64,000 bases of DNA from Longispora albida DSM 44784 (GCF_000379825.1 NZ_KB903835.1:124599-188598), one strand, 5' to 3'; numbered from the stretch's first letter, positions 17,697-26,758 are shown. The notes: a model not told the origin generated them from the letters alone. Made by a program: numbers and translations.

Positions 17697-17742
17697 CGAC
17701 GAAGCGCCCCGACGGCCCTGCGGCCCTCGGGGTGCTTCGTCG
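17697..17742 (+). terminator. Long hairpin before the cell-wall hydrolase
   Basis: A 16-bp stem (17697-17712 with 17727-17742, one G-U pair) and a loop that is itself GC-rich. It separates the gene at 16990 from the leader ORF and hydrolase gene. Confidence 0.6.
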
Positions 17743-17769
17743 TGTTCGCCCCTGACTACCGGAGTTCTC

Positions 17770-17841
17770 ATGCGCACCCTGCCGCCCGCCCCCATCCCGT
17801 CCGCGCGCCTCGCGTGCCCGAGTGAGCGGCGGTCGTCATGA
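17770..17841 (+). CDS. 23-residue leader ORF upstream of the hydrolase
   Basis: ATG 17770 has GGAG nine bases upstream and the frame ends in an ATGA overlap with the next gene at 17838. The peptide is Pro/Ser/Arg-rich with one Cys. Two other genes here (24240 and 29265) have the same arrangement. It may serve only to couple translation. The product itself may be unimportant. Confidence 0.4.
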   Translation: MRTLPPAPIPSARLACPSERRSS

Positions 17842-18929
17842 CCGGCAAGGCGCTGGCGTTCATCGCCGCCGGCGTGCTGCTGGTGATCGTGGTGTGCTCC
17901 GGTCTAGCCGGTGCGCTCATGGGCGGTGCGGGCGGCGGCGCCCTGTGCGCGCCCGTCCCGGTGAGCCCGAGCGGCAGCCCGTCGCCGTCGGCCAGCCCCG
18001 CGGGGGCGACGCCGACGCTCGCGCCGACGGGTGGGGTGTGGCCGGCGTTCGGCCCGTGGAGCAGCGAGCAGGTGACCAACGCCGCGACCATCGTCTCCGT
18101 CGGCGTGCGCATGCAGGTCCCGACCCGCGGCTGGGTAATCGCCCTGGCGACGAGCATGCAGGAGTCGAGGCTGCGCAATCTCGGCCACCTCGGGCCCGCC
18201 AACGACCACGACAGCCTGGGCTTGTTCCAGCAGAGGCCGTCGACGGGCTGGGGCACCCCGGCGCAGATCATGGACCCGGCCTATGCCAGCGGCAAGTTCT
18301 ACGACAAGCTCCTCAAGGTCGAAGGCTGGCAGAGCCTGCCGCTGACGGTCGCCGCCCAGAAGGTACAGATCTCGGCGTTTCCCGAGGCATACGCACAGCA
18401 CGAGGCTGCGGCGGCTGAGCTGGTCACGGCCCTGACCGGCCTGTCCGGCGCGCTCGGCGCGTGCGGCGGCGCGGTCGGCCCGCAGGGCTGGATCGCACCC
18501 GTCGGCGACCCGGTCACCTCCGGATTCCACACGGCCGAGCGGCCCAGCCACGACGGTGTGGACCTCGGCTCGCCGAAGAACACGCCGATCAGGGCCGCAG
18601 CCGAAGGGATGGTCGTGGTTGCCGAGTGCAACGCCCATCTCGGCGGGCGGCCCTACAGCTGCGATGTCGACGGCTCACCGGCGGTCTCGGGGTGCGGGTA
18701 CTACGTCGACATCGACCACGGCGCGGGCATCCGCACCCGCTATTGCCACATGCTCACCCGTCCAGCCGTCGCCGTCGGCCAGAAGGTGACCGCCGGGCAG
18801 GTCATCGGCGTCACCGGCACCAGCGGCAACTCCTCCGGCCCGCACCTGCACTACGAGGTCCGTGTCTCCGGCCAGCCGGTCGAGCCCATCGCCTGGCATG
18901 CGGCCCACGGAGCGCCACTCCGGCCCTGA
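17838..18929 (+). CDS. Membrane-anchored lysozyme-like / M23 endopeptidase
   Basis: A 363-residue two-enzyme cell-wall hydrolase. An N-terminal membrane or signal segment spans about residues 4-28. A Ser/Pro-rich linker leads to a lysozyme-like domain (about 75-200, Glu109 in SMQESRL, then SLGLFQQRPS). The M23 metallopeptidase domain (about 220-350) has the zinc ligands His238 and Asp242 (HDGVD) and the HLHYE motif (His336, His338). Such proteins cut glycan chains and peptide cross-links and serve as wall-opening enzymes of Gram-positive conjugation systems. It lies 13 kb from the VirB4/VirD4 genes, but is probably part of the same transfer machine. Confidence 0.88.
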   Translation: MTGKALAFIAAGVLLVIVVCSGLAGALMGGAGGGALCAPVPVSPSGSPSPSASPAGATPTLAPTGGVWPAFGPWSSEQVTNAATIVSVGVRMQVPTRGWVIALATSMQESRLRNLGHLGPANDHDSLGLFQQRPSTGWGTPAQIMDPAYASGKFYDKLLKVEGWQSLPLTVAAQKVQISAFPEAYAQHEAAAAELVTALTGLSGALGACGGAVGPQGWIAPVGDPVTSGFHTAERPSHDGVDLGSPKNTPIRAAAEGMVVVAECNAHLGGRPYSCDVDGSPAVSGCGYYVDIDHGAGIRTRYCHMLTRPAVAVGQKVTAGQVIGVTGTSGNSSGPHLHYEVRVSGQPVEPIAWHAAHGAPLRP

Positions 18930-18946
18930 CGGCGCCATAGGAGCGC

Positions 18947-19210
18947 CTACTCCTTCGGCGGAAGTCCTTCTGGGTTGGTCAGGCCCAGGCCGAGGGCGCG
19001 GACAGCGTCGTCGCCGAGTAGCTCGCGCAGATGTGCTCTCGCCGTCAGGTACAACCTGCGGAGCTCGCCGATCTCATTGGTGAGCGGGGGGATATCGGCC
19101 AGCGACAGCGGCGTGTAGACCAGGCCCAGTTCCGGGCTGGTTCCGGCTTCGATCTCTGCGACGGCCGCCGCGTGCCGTTCCCGGACATCCGGCAGCTTGT
19201 TGTACGGCAA
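18947..19210 (-). CDS. Small hypothetical protein on the opposite strand
   Basis: An 87-residue product with TTG start at 19210 (a stop lies upstream in frame) and GAGGCGAG before it. It is helical and charged (RERHAAAVAEIEAG, ELRRLYLTARAHLREL), with a Leu-rich middle. It is the only minus-strand gene in the 7-35 kb block and runs towards the hydrolase gene. It may be a small regulator or a chance frame; codon use is consistent with a gene. Confidence 0.45.
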   Translation of the reverse strand: MPYNKLPDVRERHAAAVAEIEAGTSPELGLVYTPLSLADIPPLTNEIGELRRLYLTARAHLRELLGDDAVRALGLGLTNPEGLPPKE

Positions 19211-19376
19211 CGTCTCGCCTCACTTCCTGCCGCGCCCAGACGGGCAGCCGGCCAGCTCATCGTCGCACGCCGATGACAGCTGCCCGGATCCGCGGTACCA
19301 CTGCCTGCCCGGCTTCAGGTCCGGGCGCTCCTCGTGCACACGCGAGGACATCACCCTCCAAGAAAGGAAACTCATC

Positions 19377-20237
19377 ATGGGTTCTGAACCCCTGCCCCCG
19401 TTCGCGCTGATCGGCATCGCCGGCGGCACCGGATACCGGGCACGCCTGCTCCGGCACGACATCCAGCCCAGCCAGGTCCTGCCCGCAATCCAGAACATGT
19501 GGACCCGTACCTGCGGCCAGGACACCGCCGAACTGGCCAAGGTTCTGCTCGGCCGCAACTGGAGCACCCTCAACCCCGACGTGACCGCCCAGTACGACTT
19601 CGAGCATGAGGTGCCCGGGGCAGGAAGACCCGACGGCGAAGGCCCAGACCCGGTCGAGGCGACTCTGGAGTACGGCACCGAGAAACTGGTCTCCTACGAC
19701 GGGTCCTTCCTGGACTTCGAGTGGCTGTACCTGCTGCGTCCTGGCGCCGATGTGGTCGAGGTGTACGAGCAGCCATCGTTTCGGGGCTGGGAGCCGTACA
19801 GCCGGCACCATCTCGGTGCCGTCGCTGTCGTCGATGAGGAACGGGCCACGCTCCAGCCGAGCTACCCGATACACCAGTGGGTACCAGCCAGTCACCTCGC
19901 CGAGGTTCATCCCGGCCTGGCGGGGCGGACACTCGCCGAGGTGCATCTGGCGCTGTCCGTTCTGGCGCCAGGCCGCATGGCCGTCATCGACGCGATCGAC
20001 GAGTGCGGCGAAGCCGGGTGCTGCGTCTGGGTGATCGGCGCCGGTCACCTCATCCGGCTCCGCGCGGACATCGACGAGGAAGCCTGCACCGCGGAGCTGC
20101 CCCGTCCGCTCGGCGGAGCCTGGCACACCGACCCGCCAGCGGTACTGGTCACCCCGAGCCAGGTCGCCGAGGTATGTGACCTGCTCGCCGGGCCCCTAGC
20201 GGAACTCATCGCCGGCAACCCTGTGCCGCTCGGGTAG
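19377..20237 (+). CDS. Hypothetical protein, paralogue of the gene at 20516
   Basis: A 286-residue protein starting at ATG 19377 with AGAAAGG upstream. It shares its order of motifs with the gene at 20516: a first domain, then EWLYLL, V-VY, a LAPGRMAVID segment and a LPRPLGG-W then DPPAVLVT-QVA ending. The two form a tandem pair. A Cys pair (ECGEAGCC) occurs before the last domain. No known family; the pair's conservation suggests a shared function on the element. Confidence 0.7.
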   Translation: MGSEPLPPFALIGIAGGTGYRARLLRHDIQPSQVLPAIQNMWTRTCGQDTAELAKVLLGRNWSTLNPDVTAQYDFEHEVPGAGRPDGEGPDPVEATLEYGTEKLVSYDGSFLDFEWLYLLRPGADVVEVYEQPSFRGWEPYSRHHLGAVAVVDEERATLQPSYPIHQWVPASHLAEVHPGLAGRTLAEVHLALSVLAPGRMAVIDAIDECGEAGCCVWVIGAGHLIRLRADIDEEACTAELPRPLGGAWHTDPPAVLVTPSQVAEVCDLLAGPLAELIAGNPVPLG

Positions 20238-20277
20238 GCCAGGCCAGGCCGCCACAGCGGTGGCGCCGCTAATCGCG

Positions 20278-20310
20278 CACTTGCTCGCGCGGCGAAGTCG
20301 AGGTGTCCTT
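20278..20310 (+). promoter_or_regulatory. 33-bp intergenic element, copy 3 (degenerate end)
   Basis: CACTTGC then GCGGCGAAGTCGA in the same frame as the other copies; the last six bases (GTCCTT) differ from TTGCAT. It sits 205 bases before ATG 20516, in a 278-bp gap with no gene. Confidence 0.45.
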
Positions 20311-20515
20311 CCGGCCGCCGCGCGGCACCGCCACCCGGCGAACCCCAGTCACCGGTGCGCCGTCTGGCGTGTCCGGCCATCTCGCCAACAAGGATCGCCG
20401 CCGCGACAGGGACGAGCCCACTGGGCATGGAGCCCCGGTGGTGCCCGGTCGCGGCCCAGACCGCCTTCCCGGATCACCGGGGAGGTCATCGCGAACAGAA
20501 AGAAGGAACCCCTGT

Positions 20516-21709
20516 ATGGACATGCTGACTCTGCTCGGTGTCGCCCACCCCGACGGCACCTATTCCGGGCGCTGGCTCGGCTACTGCGACGAGCCCGAAC
20601 TGACGATCCCGCTGCTGCGGCGCATCTGGCGCACCACGTGCGCCAGCGACCCCGCGGCCCTCGGCCGGCTGCTGTTGTCGGCTGACTGGGGCAGGCTCGA
20701 CCCGGACGCCGACTTCGGCCCGGCCGACGGGATGCCCGGCGTCGGAACCTTCGACGAGATCATGCCCGCACCGGTCGTGCGTGAGCACGTCTCGCGGGGC
20801 TGGGGGCTGCTGGAAGCGGCCTACCCCGGTGGGGAGGACGTCGGCGTCGAGTGGCTGTACCTGCTCGACCCGGCTGCCGCGTCCGTGACGGTCTACGCCG
20901 GCACCGTCAACGGCCCGTTCGTCACGCACAGCACCTGGCCGCTCGACGAGACCACCGCCGGCAGGCGCCTGTCGCAGCCCTGCGGGCCGATCCGTGAATG
21001 GGTCACCCCGGCCGGGATCACCGCCGTGCACCCCGCCCTCGACGGCTACCCTCTCGACCACATCCACCTCGCGTTGGCGGCCCTGGCCCCCGGCCGCATG
21101 GCGGTGATCGACTCCTGCGACCGGGTTGGCGTCGTCTGGGTCCTGGGCGCGGGCCACGCCTTGCGGGTGGTCGCCGCCGTCGACCGCGCGGCGGGCACAG
21201 CGATCCTGCCCCGCCCGCTCGGCGGCTCCTGGACCGCCGACACCCCGGCGGTGCTGCTGACCGCCGAGCAGGTCGCCGACGCCTGCCACGACCTGATACC
21301 CGGGCTGGAGCAGGCGCGCCGGCTGTACGACGCGGTGGTCGTGATGCGCGAGGTCGGGCGGGCCGGCGCGGCCAACGTCGCCGCCGGCTGGGCCCAGCAC
21401 ACCATCGGCGGCTCAGCCTCCGGCGACGTCCAAGCCACCGCGCGCCGGGTGCTGACCGGCATCGACGACAGCGACCCGGCCGTCCTCGACGCGCTACCCG
21501 GCTGCCCGATGGACCGCGACGACTCCTCCCACGCCAACGGAGCTCTCGTCGGCGCCTACATCGAGCACGCCGAGCACCTGGCCGGCCCGTGGGCGGAACT
21601 CGGCGCGTTCCAACGCGACGCGCTCCTCGACGCGCTTCTCGACGGCTTCGACGGCGCGTTCTGCGACGCGATCACCGCCGCCTGCCAGACCGTCCTCGAC
21701 CAGAACTGA
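20516..21709 (+). CDS. Hypothetical protein, longer paralogue of the gene at 19377
   Basis: A 397-residue protein starting at ATG 20516 with AGAAGGA upstream. The first 270 residues match the neighbour (EWLYLL, LALAALAPGRMAVID, LPRPLGGSW). The last 120 residues are an extra helical part (HTIGGSASGDVQ, LDALLDGFDGAFCDAITAAC). No membrane segment. The tandem pair suggests duplication followed by gain or loss of the tail. Function unknown. Confidence 0.7.
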   Translation: MDMLTLLGVAHPDGTYSGRWLGYCDEPELTIPLLRRIWRTTCASDPAALGRLLLSADWGRLDPDADFGPADGMPGVGTFDEIMPAPVVREHVSRGWGLLEAAYPGGEDVGVEWLYLLDPAAASVTVYAGTVNGPFVTHSTWPLDETTAGRRLSQPCGPIREWVTPAGITAVHPALDGYPLDHIHLALAALAPGRMAVIDSCDRVGVVWVLGAGHALRVVAAVDRAAGTAILPRPLGGSWTADTPAVLLTAEQVADACHDLIPGLEQARRLYDAVVVMREVGRAGAANVAAGWAQHTIGGSASGDVQATARRVLTGIDDSDPAVLDALPGCPMDRDDSSHANGALVGAYIEHAEHLAGPWAELGAFQRDALLDALLDGFDGAFCDAITAACQTVLDQN

Positions 21710-21743
21710 CCCGACCACAACCCACACATCAAGGGAGAAGAGC

Positions 21744-22487
21744 ATGTCCTCACCGCCCATCCCCACCCGCACCTGCCAGGGGGCAGTCGACTTCTGGGCC
21801 TACCAGCAGACATCGCAGGCGGTGTCAGCCGCACTCGCCGGCCAAGGCGCCACCGCCTGCCGCACCGCTTTCGCCCACGCGATCGGCGCAGGCTGGCAGG
21901 CCACCGACCTGCGAGCGCTTGACGTCGAGGCAATGCTGAACACCTTTGCCGGAACCGCGGCCGGGAAGCTGAAGCCCAGCACGATCGCCCAATACCAGCA
22001 GCACACCCGCCGGGCGGTCACCGCCGTCCTCGCGCTGCACGGCGTGACGCCGCCGGCCCGCAGCGGAACACCCGACCGGCGCACCCACACGCTGCCGCTG
22101 CCCAGCGGCGCGGTCACGACACTGCGCCTGCCGCCGAAGGCCGACCGCCGCGACGTGGAGTTCATCCGCCGGGTCGCCAACCTCTACGCCGACAGCCTCA
22201 CCACCCCGCCCGCCGAGGTGGAGGTCGTGTGCTTCCAGGACCCCGACTCAGCCGACGTCGTCTCCGCCGTCGCCGTGTTCTGCGACGGCCACCGCGTCCT
22301 TGCACCGCGACTGACGATCGTCGACCCGCAGCGGGCTGCGGCCTGGCGCAGCGACGACGAACGCGCCACAGCCCTCGCCACAGCCCAGCACGGCACCTCC
22401 ACCGCAGCCGCCGAACTGATCGGCCACTGGCTGCTTGAGCCCGAACTCGCGTTCCCGCACCTCTACGACAAGGAACAGCCCGCATGA
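21744..22487 (+). CDS. Hypothetical protein with a SAM-like/integrase-type helical start
   Basis: A 247-residue protein. Residues 50-100 (ALDVEAMLNTF, then KPSTIAQYQQHTRRAV) resemble the N-terminal core-binding helices of tyrosine recombinases, but no catalytic Arg/His/Tyr domain follows. It is more likely a DNA-binding remnant or a chance likeness than a recombinase. The rest is alpha/beta. ATG 21744 has AGGGAGAAG upstream, and its stop overlaps the next ATG. Confidence 0.55.
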   Translation: MSSPPIPTRTCQGAVDFWAYQQTSQAVSAALAGQGATACRTAFAHAIGAGWQATDLRALDVEAMLNTFAGTAAGKLKPSTIAQYQQHTRRAVTAVLALHGVTPPARSGTPDRRTHTLPLPSGAVTTLRLPPKADRRDVEFIRRVANLYADSLTTPPAEVEVVCFQDPDSADVVSAVAVFCDGHRVLAPRLTIVDPQRAAAWRSDDERATALATAQHGTSTAAAELIGHWLLEPELAFPHLYDKEQPA

Positions 22488-22930
22488 GCTCACACATCCA
22501 CCGCTTCGTGCTCGCAGACGTCCACGACGTCACCGAGCACGCCATCCTCTCCGCCCGCCACCGCGACCCCGCCGGCCGGCCCCTGGACGGACCCGCGCTG
22601 ATCCTGCGGCGCGGCACGGCACCGGCGCGGCTGGCCTCCAGCGGACGAGGCAACCCCTACCACCGCCGCGCTGCCGCCCCGGCGGTCGCGGTCGCGCCAG
22701 CCGCTGCCCGGCCCGGCATCGCCAACATCGTCCTGCCGCTGTGGGCTGAGATGCCGATGCTCATCAACGGGGTCGCTGACCACAAGCCGGTCGAGCTGAC
22801 CAAGCAGCTCTACATCGCCCTCGTCTGGAACTGCACCACCCTCGACATCGACACCACCGGGACCGATCCCATCGTCGGGTTCACCAGCCCCGACCCGCCC
22901 GGCGTGTGGCCCGGCCCCCGTTCCCGATGA
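22484..22930 (+). CDS. Hypothetical protein, 148 residues
   Basis: ATG 22484 overlaps the previous stop (ATGA). The product is mixed alpha/beta with a short Ala/Pro-rich middle (AAAPAVAVAPAAARP) joining two small parts. No known motif. Confidence 0.6.
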   Translation: MSSHIHRFVLADVHDVTEHAILSARHRDPAGRPLDGPALILRRGTAPARLASSGRGNPYHRRAAAPAVAVAPAAARPGIANIVLPLWAEMPMLINGVADHKPVELTKQLYIALVWNCTTLDIDTTGTDPIVGFTSPDPPGVWPGPRSR

Positions 22931-23013
22931 GCCCGCCCCACCAGCCCCAGCCCGCCACCTCGCCCCGGACGCGACCCGCGTCACGGGGCGTTCCTGTCTC
23001 TGAAGGAGCAGCC

Positions 23014-24183
23014 ATGACACACCAGTTGCACTTCCCCCTGCCCGACGCGATCGCGGTCCTGGTCGCGGCGACCGCGACCCCCGGCGCGCTGATGACTGCC
23101 GGCGAGGCCGCGGGCTGGCCGTCAGGACACCGCCTGGCCCTGCACGCCGTCGACGGGATCCGACTCCTGCCCGCCCTGTGCCCCGCCTACGACGACGCGA
23201 CCCCCTCGGTCACAGCTGCAGGCCACGGCCCCGGACACGACCACCACCGCGCCGCGCACGGCCCGGCACTGGCGGTCGGCACCACGCCGATCCCGATGCC
23301 CCACACCCTCCTCGCCGACGCCACGGCCGCGCTCGCCGACGGGGCGCGTTGGCTGGTCCTGGATGTCGGGGACGGCGCGTCCGCGTTCGGCTTTACCACC
23401 CAGGCGACCGTTCTGCGGCCGGTGCTGGTGCATCTCGAGGAGCTGCCGGAGTTGCTGTATCCGGCGCTCGTGGACGCCGCCGGCGAACCGGGCGAACTGT
23501 GCGACCCGGCGTTCCCCCTCACCGTCGTACGCCAGATCGCCGCCGACCTCGACCGGATCCTCACGCCCTTCGACCACCCCGCGACCGCCACCGTCCGCGT
23601 CACCCGCGACGGCGACGTCGAGGTCCTCCAGCCCCGCATCGGCGCCGGCGGCCAGCCCATGGCGGCGGCGACCGTGACCCGCCTGGCCCCCGATCCGGAC
23701 GGGCTCGTCCGTCTCGGCACGTTCCACGACTGGACGGTCGACGCCGGCACCCGGCCGCCGGTCACCAGCTGCGACTGCCCGGACCTCACCACTCCGGAGC
23801 CGCCGGGTCCGGCAGGGGCCTGCGAGTGCGACTGCCCCATGACGTGCGTCTGGTGCGGTCAGCCCATCGGGGAAGACCACGACCCTCAGTGCCGCTGGCC
23901 GGCTGGATCCGCGTTGTATGAACAACCGGCGATCCGCGCCGAAACCCTCGTCGCCGACCGCCACTGCCACCGAGGCGGCTGCCCGCGCGGGACCCGTCGG
24001 CCCGGCGCCCTGTTCAGCTGCTGGCCCGACGGCGAGACCGGCGAGCCGGAATGGGACTGCGACAACTGCGGTACCACCGGCACCCGCGACCTGCACACCC
24101 TGATCCGCGCCAACGGCCTCGTCGAACACCACCTGCGCTGCACGGACTGCGACCAGGTCGTCGTCCTGTCCAGCCCGGCCTGA
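23014..24183 (+). CDS. Hypothetical protein with zinc-ribbon C-terminus
   Basis: A 389-residue protein starting at ATG 23014 with GAAGGAGCA. The first 240 residues are alpha/beta without known motifs. From about residue 250 it is dense in Cys pairs (CDCP, CECDCP, CVWC, CHRGGC, CDNCG, CTDCD), as in zinc ribbons; at least two metal sites are plausible. Such tails bind nucleic acids or proteins. An 11-codon leader ORF and the gene at 24240 follow. Confidence 0.68.
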   Translation: MTHQLHFPLPDAIAVLVAATATPGALMTAGEAAGWPSGHRLALHAVDGIRLLPALCPAYDDATPSVTAAGHGPGHDHHRAAHGPALAVGTTPIPMPHTLLADATAALADGARWLVLDVGDGASAFGFTTQATVLRPVLVHLEELPELLYPALVDAAGEPGELCDPAFPLTVVRQIAADLDRILTPFDHPATATVRVTRDGDVEVLQPRIGAGGQPMAAATVTRLAPDPDGLVRLGTFHDWTVDAGTRPPVTSCDCPDLTTPEPPGPAGACECDCPMTCVWCGQPIGEDHDPQCRWPAGSALYEQPAIRAETLVADRHCHRGGCPRGTRRPGALFSCWPDGETGEPEWDCDNCGTTGTRDLHTLIRANGLVEHHLRCTDCDQVVVLSSPA

Positions 24184-24207
24184 TCCGGATCACCGAGAGG
24201 ACTCGCC

Positions 24208-24243
24208 TTGACCACCTACTGCCACACCCGGAGCACTCGTTGA
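24208..24243 (+). CDS. 11-residue leader ORF
   Basis: TTG 24208 has GAGAGG seven bases upstream and encodes a short peptide (MTTYCHTRSTR) ending in a TTGA overlap with the next gene. If the assembly has an indel here, this could instead be the true start of that gene. It matches the leader arrangement seen at 17770 and 29221. Confidence 0.35.
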   Translation: MTTYCHTRSTR

Positions 24244-24713
24244 TCAACCATGGGCTGACCAGCCTCATCGCCGGCCACCTGACACGCCTGCTCGCCGCCA
24301 GTCACACCGACCCCCGGTGCGCGGTCCCCGTGCTGGTGGGCCTGCGCGTCTGGCCCGCCGATACACCCGAGACCTGGCACGCCTCCCCGGTGATGATCTC
24401 CCTGCGGGCGCTCATCGAGCAATGCGGCCTGGTCGACGCCCTCCTGGAAGTCCGCGACCAACTGCGAGGACTTCCCGCGCCGGAGGGCGCGCCCTCCGGC
24501 GCGCGGACCCTGGTCTGGGGCGTGATCCACGACGACGCCGACGGCATCCGCCACGTCTACGCGCTCGACGCCGACGGCGACCTCTACCAGATCAACACCA
24601 CGGCCGGCACCACCACGAACGAGGTCACGATCACCTCGGGTCCCCAGCCACTCGCGCTGCCGCCACTGAGCACCCTGGCCGCCCTCCACGACCCGCAACG
24701 CCCCTGGCGGTAA
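24240..24713 (+). CDS. Hypothetical protein, 157 residues
   Basis: The frame is convincing (SLIAGHLTRLLAASH, LVWGVIHDDADG, VYALDADGDLYQI) but lacks an ATG or GTG near its start. The TTG at 24240 overlaps the stop of an 11-codon leader, which carries the only good ribosome binding site, so coupling is likely. A sequencing frameshift joining the two is the alternative. The last part has a beta pattern. Function unknown. Confidence 0.55.
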   Translation: MINHGLTSLIAGHLTRLLAASHTDPRCAVPVLVGLRVWPADTPETWHASPVMISLRALIEQCGLVDALLEVRDQLRGLPAPEGAPSGARTLVWGVIHDDADGIRHVYALDADGDLYQINTTAGTTTNEVTITSGPQPLALPPLSTLAALHDPQRPWR

Positions 24714-24841
24714 CGCCGCCCGCGCCCCGCGTCCGGGTCGGCCGATTCGCAAGCACTCCGTCTGCCCTCGCGCACGTCGCGGGCGGAACAGTTCCTCGAC
24801 ACATTTACCCACCGAACCACTGACCGCTCCGCGGCCGGGCC

Positions 24842-24870
24842 CTGGGCCCCGCCGCACGGCGGGGCCCCAG
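24842..24870 (+). terminator. Hairpin upstream of the MoxR gene
   Basis: A near-perfect stem: GGGCCCCGCCG (24844-24854) with CGGCGGGGCCCC (24857-24868), one bulged base. It ends the previous transcript or insulates the MoxR operon. Confidence 0.55.
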
Positions 24871-24907
24871 CCTGTGTTCGCGGAGCCTCCCACGGAGGCC
24901 ACCACCC

Positions 24908-26050
24908 ATGCTCGCCCCTACCTTCCAATCCGCCCCGGCCCGCACGGCCCGGCCGCAACCGGCCCGCCGCCAGCCCGGCAGGAACCAAAACGGCCAGGTC
25001 AAGCTCGGCTCCGGCGAGCTGCGCGCCATGATCGAACACGTCCTGGCCTCCCAGCCCGACCGCCAGTGGCAGCCCCGCGAGATCTATGCCCATCCCGACC
25101 TGAAGGGCCGCTCCAGCGCGGCGATCAACAACGCGCTGGCGACCCTGGTCAGGAAAGGCCGGGCGACACTGACCGGCGGGGCCTACCAGCACACCGGCTC
25201 CGGGCAGATGCCGCCGGTGACCGCGGCACCGCCGCCGACGTTCAGCGCCGGCCCGGTCCTGCGCCCCAGCGGCACCCCGTACTTCCCCCGCGATCTGGCC
25301 GGCCGCCGCGACGTCGACGTCTTGCGCCAGCTCCGCGCGGCGGGCATCGCCGCCCTGCTCTACGGCCCGCCCGGCACCGGCAAGACGAGCCTGGTGGAAG
25401 CGGCGTTCGGGACCGAGCTGTTCACCGTGGCCGGTGACGGCGACACCACCGTCGGCGACCTGCTGGGCGAGTACGCGCCCGACGGCGCCGGCGGCTACGT
25501 GTGGCTCGACGGGCCGCTGGTGCGGGCGATGCTCACCGGCGCGGTGTTCTTCCTCGACGACTGCACGCTGGTGTCCCCGCGCGTGCTGGCCGCGGTGTAC
25601 CCGGCGATGGACGGCCGGGGCGAGATCGTCCTCAAGGCCAACGGCGGACGGATCGTGAAGGCCGAGCCCGGCTTCTACACGGTCGGCGGCCACAACCCCA
25701 ACGTCCACGGCGCCGTCTTGTCCGACGCCCTGGCCTCCCGATTCTCGCTGCAGCTGCAGGTCACCACCGACTACGACCTCGCCGCACGCCAGCTCCACGT
25801 CCCGGCGGGCATCGTCAAAGCGGCCCGCGACCTGTGGGAGCAGGTCGTCCGCGAGGAGATCGGCTGGGCACCGCAGCTCCGTGAGCTGCTGGGCGCCAAG
25901 GCCATCGCCGCCGAACTCGGCCTCGACGTCGCCGTCGCCAACCTGATCGGCACCGCCCCGGAGGAAGACCGCGACGCGGTCCGCGCCGCACTCAAAAAGC
26001 ACCTTCCCGGCGTAAAGCAGACAACACTGACCCTGGGCAAGCAGCTGTGA
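24908..26050 (+). CDS. MoxR/dynein-type AAA ATPase with N-terminal winged helix
   Basis: A 380-residue protein. Residues 30-100 look like a winged helix (REIYAHPDLKGRSSAAINNAL, VRKGRAT). The AAA domain has Walker A (GPPGTGKTS, Lys159), Walker B (FFLDDC) and the GHNPNV sensor region, typical of MoxR/CbbQ ATPases. These ATPases remodel proteins together with VWA partners, and a VWA protein is encoded two genes later. The added winged helix is unusual for this family and suggests that the complex acts on DNA or is self-regulating. ATG 24908 is the likely start. Confidence 0.85.
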   Translation: MLAPTFQSAPARTARPQPARRQPGRNQNGQVKLGSGELRAMIEHVLASQPDRQWQPREIYAHPDLKGRSSAAINNALATLVRKGRATLTGGAYQHTGSGQMPPVTAAPPPTFSAGPVLRPSGTPYFPRDLAGRRDVDVLRQLRAAGIAALLYGPPGTGKTSLVEAAFGTELFTVAGDGDTTVGDLLGEYAPDGAGGYVWLDGPLVRAMLTGAVFFLDDCTLVSPRVLAAVYPAMDGRGEIVLKANGGRIVKAEPGFYTVGGHNPNVHGAVLSDALASRFSLQLQVTTDYDLAARQLHVPAGIVKAARDLWEQVVREEIGWAPQLRELLGAKAIAAELGLDVAVANLIGTAPEEDRDAVRAALKKHLPGVKQTTLTLGKQL

Positions 26051-26139
26051 GCGGCTCGCCCGCCCATCCAACACCGGCCCTCGCCTGCGGCCTGCCGCGG
26101 CTTCCCGTCACCGGTTCCCACCCAGAAGGAGAGACCTCG

Positions 26140-26712
26140 TTGTTGCCCGCCACCACGATCGGCGCCCTCACCGCCGCCCTCGCCGAGCTTGAAGCCCGTG
26201 CCGAAGCCGATTCCGGCTGGGACGCCTGGCCGAGTGTCTGGGGCCTGTTCGCCCCCGCCGCGGGTGGCCCGGTCCTCGCCGCCGAGCTGCCCATCCCCGG
26301 CCCGCTGTGGTCGACACCCGACCCCGACCGGCCCGGCCTCGACCTGCCCACACCGGTGGCCTTCAGGTTGATCGTCGCGTTCTTCGCCAGCGACGCCGGC
26401 AGCTACTGGATCACCGAGTGGGAACGGCCTGCCGGGCACAGCCTCCTCGCGGTCGCCTACCTCGACGAGTACCTGGCCGGCAGGCCGTTCGAGGGCTATG
26501 AGTACGGCGACCTTCGCGCCGTCCCGCCCATGGCTGAGCGCGAGCTGCGCGCCGCCGCCGCCCTCGACGTCGACGGACGCCTGCACGACGTGCGGCGCAT
26601 CCGCGGCGAACAGTCCGTCACCACCACCGTCATCAACCAGCCGGCCGCCAGGCAGATCGAAACCCACGTCGTAGCCGCCCTGCAAAGCCTGCTGACGCTC
26701 TGCGCGCCCTGA
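26140..26712 (+). CDS. Hypothetical protein between MoxR and VWA genes
   Basis: A 190-residue product starting at TTG 26140 (or 26143), which has the strong site GAAGGAGAG; a GTG at 26047 overlapping the previous stop is possible but gives a low-complexity start. It has strands and helices (PVAFRLIVAFFASDAGSY, HSLLAVAYLDEYLAG) and no known motif. Its place between a MoxR ATPase and its VWA partner suggests a component or substrate of that machine. Confidence 0.6.
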   Translation: MLPATTIGALTAALAELEARAEADSGWDAWPSVWGLFAPAAGGPVLAAELPIPGPLWSTPDPDRPGLDLPTPVAFRLIVAFFASDAGSYWITEWERPAGHSLLAVAYLDEYLAGRPFEGYEYGDLRAVPPMAERELRAAAALDVDGRLHDVRRIRGEQSVTTTVINQPAARQIETHVVAALQSLLTLCAP

Positions 26713-26758
26713 CCGCGACGGCCCGAGTGCCTCGCCTGCCGTAACCACCCCTTTCACC

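Noticed and set aside
21744-22487. Tyrosine integrase
   Set aside because: Only a helical segment resembles the core-binding domain; no catalytic Arg, His or Tyr pattern follows.
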